Assembly: GCF_900104685.1 (NCBI RefSeq)
Contig: NZ_LT629755.1
Span: forward strand, 3,224,001 to 3,288,000
Source: Agromyces flavus
Lineage (GTDB): Bacteria; Actinomycetota; Actinomycetes; Actinomycetales; Microbacteriaceae
Direction: 5' to 3'
Length of the DNA stretch: 64,000 bases
Below the pieces are notes generated by a model. It was not told the origin of the DNA, did not search any database, and saw only the letters and a program-made list of their open reading frames with translations. The position numbers and the translations under genes are program-made. Positions 61,739 to 64,000 of this stretch are shown here, one piece after another; position 1 is the first letter of the stretch; each line of letters starts with the position of its first letter.

Positions 61739-62578
61739 TCAGCCGAAGATCATCGGCAGGTCGTCGTCGACCCGGCTGAGCTCGAGGTCGACGAGCACCG
61801 GGACGTGATCGCTCGGCGCGTCGCCCTTGCGCTCGTTGCGGTGGATCGTCGCAGCGGTCACGGCCTCGGCGAACGGCGCCGAGCCGAGGATGAAGTCGAT
61901 CCGCATGCCCTCGTTGCGCACGAACTTGAGCTGCTTGTAATCCCAGTAGGTGAAGCCCGTCGGCACCAACGCGCGGACGACGTCGGTCACGCCGGCATCC
62001 TCGAGCGTGAAGAACGCCTGCCGCTCGGGCTGCGACACGTGGGTGGAGAAGCCCTCGACGACGGCGGGGTCGCCGTTGTCCTCGTCGAGGGGCGCGATGT
62101 TGAAGTCGCCCATGAGCGCGAACGGGACCTCGGGGTGCGCGGTCGTCTCGGCACGCGTGTGCTCGGCGAGCGCCGCGAGCCAGTCGAGCTTGTAGGTGTA
62201 GTGCGGATCGCCGAGCGAGCGGCCGTTGGGCACGTACAGGCTCCATACGCGCACGCCGTCGACCGTCGCGCCGATCGCGCGCGCCTCCTTCGGCAGGTCG
62301 GGGCCCTCCTGCCCCTTGAGGAATCCCGGCATCCCCGGGAACTCCGTCGCGACGTCGGAGATGGGCACGCGGCTCGCGATCGCGACGCCGTTCCACTGGC
62401 TCAGGCCGTGGATGGCCACCTCGTATCCCGCGGCCTCGAACGCGTCGTGCGGGAACTGCTCGGCCGTGCACTTGATCTCCTGCATGGCGAGCACGTCGAC
62501 GTCTTCTCGCACCATGAAGTCCACGACGCGGCCGTACCGGGTGCGGATCGAGTTGACGTTCCAGGTGGCGATGCGCAT
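61739..62578 (-). CDS. xthA: Exodeoxyribonuclease III
   Basis: AP endonuclease and 3'-5' exonuclease of base-excision repair, 279 residues. The ExoIII signature motifs are present: MRIATWNVNSIR, LAMQEIKC, LYVPNGRS, MGDFNIAP, GMRIDFILGS and SDHVPV (catalytic His). TAGGCT is six bases before the ATG with no ribosome binding site, so it is probably leaderless. Next to the kinase gene but separately transcribed. Confidence 0.95.
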   Translation of the reverse strand: MRIATWNVNSIRTRYGRVVDFMVREDVDVLAMQEIKCTAEQFPHDAFEAAGYEVAIHGLSQWNGVAIASRVPISDVATEFPGMPGFLKGQEGPDLPKEARAIGATVDGVRVWSLYVPNGRSLGDPHYTYKLDWLAALAEHTRAETTAHPEVPFALMGDFNIAPLDEDNGDPAVVEGFSTHVSQPERQAFFTLEDAGVTDVVRALVPTGFTYWDYKQLKFVRNEGMRIDFILGSAPFAEAVTAATIHRNERKGDAPSDHVPVLVDLELSRVDDDLPMIFG

Positions 62579-62608
62579 GCGACAAGCCTAGGGTCGGCCG
62601 CGGACGCC

Positions 62609-62642
62609 GACGGGCGCGCCTCCCGCAGGAGACGCGCCCGTC
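62609..62642 (-). terminator. Terminator hairpin after the surface protein gene
   Basis: A 15-base stem (62609-62623 with 62628-62642, one mismatch) and four-base loop lie 13 bases past the stop of the cell-wall-binding-repeat gene. Confidence 0.7.
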
Positions 62643-62655
62643 GTACGTGGTCCGC

Positions 62656-64000
62656 TCAGCAGGAGCGGAACGGCTGCCATCCGTTGTAGTACAGCGGCTG
62701 GTACTTGCCGAGGACGAAGAACTCCGCGATCCCGAGCTCGGTCACCTGCGTCTGGACGCCCAGGCTCGTGCAGTACTCCGAGGTGATGTAGAGCGGCGCG
62801 TACAGCCATCCGGCCACGGGAGCGCCGGCGAGCGCGTCGGGGAAGTTCGAGCCGCTCGCCGAGAACCCGTAGATCGACGACTGCCCGTCCCAGACGAATC
62901 TCACGATCGCGAGCGCGGTCGCGTACCGATCGGCGCCGGCCAGGCGGAGCACCTGCGGCGCGGTCGACAGCTTCCCGATCGACGCCTGGATGCCCGACGA
63001 GACCACCGCGGCGCTGCCCGCGATGGCGACCGTCTTCGCACCGAGCTTCGTCAGCGCGCCGGCGGAGGCGGAATCGAGGGTCGACGCGATTCCGGGCACG
63101 ATGAGCACGGGGATGTCGGCCGCTGCCGCGGCGCCGCTCGCCGACAGCGCGTCGGGGAAGTTGGCTCCTGTCGCGACCCAGGCGGCGGGCGCCGTCCCGA
63201 ACTCGCCCGCGACGATCCTGCGCGAGGTGTCGTAGCGGTCGGTTCCCGCGTAGCGCGTCACGGGCGCGATGCCCTTGAGGGTCGTCTCCACGCCCGACGA
63301 GACCACCGCGGCGCTGCCCGCGATGACGATCCGCTCGGGCGAGAGTCGCTTGAGCTCGGCGAGGACGACCGGCGGGATGACCGTGCCGGGCACGAGCAGC
63401 AGGGGGCCGCCGCAGTGCGCCGCCGCGGGGCCGGCGCTGAGCGCATCGGGGAAGTTGGCGCCGGTCGCGACGAAGGCGCAGGGCACCTCCTCGCCGAAGG
63501 CGGCCTGGGATGCGAGGACCGCCGTCTCGTATCGATCGGCACCCGCGATGCGGTCCTTCACGAGCGGTTCGAGCTGCTCGTCGACGCCGGTCACCGCCTG
63601 CCCGTCGGCGAGCGTGGTCACGGTCGCCCAGGAGATGTGCTGCGCGTCCTCCCAGAACTCCGGGATGAGCGGCGAACCGGCCAGGTCGTCGTATGCGAGC
63701 ACCGCGTAGTCGCCCGCGGGCAGGGAGGTGAGCGAGTAGGCACCCGTGGCGTCGGCTTCGGCGCTCGTGTAGCCGGCCCACTCGCCTGCGACGTCGTCCC
63801 ACTTGACGGCCACGGCGACGCCGGTCGCGAGGCCGCCCTGCGAGACGCCGTTCGCCCAGTACGTGATCCGGCCGCTGATCGACCCGGTCGCGGCCGTGCC
63901 ATCCGAGGAACCCTCGGCGGCGAACGTGCGGATGCCGCCGTCGGCCGCATCCGCGCCGCCCGCGCCGCCCTCGAGGTAGAACGCGGGCGTGCCTTCTCGG
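62656..64000 (-). CDS. Surface protein with cell-wall-binding repeats 2, N terminus missing
   Basis: The C-terminal 448 or so residues of an exported wall protein; the frame stays open to the window edge. A Cna-B/carboxypeptidase-regulatory-like beta domain (ISGRITYWANG to GDYAVLAYDD) is followed by three cell-wall-binding type 2 (CWB2) repeats of about 95-100 residues, each beginning R-x-A-G-x-D-R-Y and containing GANFPDALSA, then a short end with YYNGWQPFRSC. CWB2 repeats anchor proteins non-covalently to wall polymers. A 34-base identical stretch recurs exactly 300 bases apart (62992 and 63292), so the repeats are still homogenising. Confidence 0.88.
   Translation of the reverse strand, partial: REGTPAFYLEGGAGGADAADGGIRTFAAEGSSDGTAATGSISGRITYWANGVSQGGLATGVAVAVKWDDVAGEWAGYTSAEADATGAYSLTSLPAGDYAVLAYDDLAGSPLIPEFWEDAQHISWATVTTLADGQAVTGVDEQLEPLVKDRIAGADRYETAVLASQAAFGEEVPCAFVATGANFPDALSAGPAAAHCGGPLLLVPGTVIPPVVLAELKRLSPERIVIAGSAAVVSSGVETTLKGIAPVTRYAGTDRYDTSRRIVAGEFGTAPAAWVATGANFPDALSASGAAAAADIPVLIVPGIASTLDSASAGALTKLGAKTVAIAGSAAVVSSGIQASIGKLSTAPQVLRLAGADRYATALAIVRFVWDGQSSIYGFSASGSNFPDALAGAPVAGWLYAPLYITSEYCTSLGVQTQVTELGIAEFFVLGKYQPLYYNGWQPFRSC

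Overview
The window is chromosomal DNA from a very GC-rich actinobacterium. The dnaK-grpE-dnaJ-hspR order, an HspR-type operator before clpB, ClpS followed by a DUF2017 protein, DUF7882 and DUF6421 proteins, an F420-type nitroreductase and many short-leader or leaderless promoters all point to Microbacteriaceae (Agromyces- or Microbacterium-like; this placement is inference). I see no prophage, insertion sequence, CRISPR array, tRNA or rRNA.

Layout. 1-3729: chaperone operon dnaK (5' end missing)-grpE-dnaJ-hspR. 3851-7954: cyclic-di-GMP signalling, with an EAL protein, three small proteins (two tandem DUF7882 paralogues), and an RsbQ-like hydrolase overlapping a PAS-GAF-GGDEF cyclase. 8139-8456: small membrane protein. 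8529-11786: arsenic island: arsR divergent from arsO, then convergent arsC and an arsR-arsC fusion gene; no efflux pump is present. 11824-19355: exported wall-hydrolase-like protein, M20 peptidase, rRNA-methyltransferase-like gene, a large cyclase-ATPase-TPR regulator, clpS and a DUF2017 gene. 19489-23136: membrane and SHOCT proteins and an AI-2E-type permease. 23186-27382: HAD phosphatase bounded by direct repeats, then a type III polyketide synthase-methyltransferase-flavin monooxygenase operon. 27386-30791: F420-type nitroreductase, small acidic protein, N-domain-less clpB. 30802-39688: transporters, oxidoreductases, threonine aldolase-like enzyme, an ArsR-AHSA1-DHFR operon and a holin-like protein, with a cluster of DNA repeats near 34 kb. 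39869-49902: exported sugar dehydrogenase and Tat-exported isomerase-like protein, MFS plus FAD oxidase, hydrolase, glycogen-debranching-type enzyme. 50062-57240: SDR and DUF6421 pair, a secreted protein with 21-residue repeats, a lipoprotein deacetylase and membrane proteins. 57244-64000: acetyltransferase, acyltransferase, SDR, lipoprotein plus Ser/Thr kinase, exonuclease III and a surface protein with cell-wall-binding repeats, cut off by the window edge.

How the parts work together. The DnaK system and ClpB are probably co-regulated by HspR: a TTGAGC-N7-GCTCAA operator sits at the clpB promoter. The RsbQ hydrolase probably makes or releases a ligand for the PAS domain of the overlapping cyclase, feeding a cyclic-di-GMP pool that the nearby EAL protein might bind or degrade. 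The two halves of the arsenic island carry different operators, so there are probably two regulatory circuits. The polyketide operon would make and tailor a small aromatic or pyrone product. At least a dozen genes have a -10-like hexamer 6-7 bases before the start codon, which suggests that leaderless transcription is common here.
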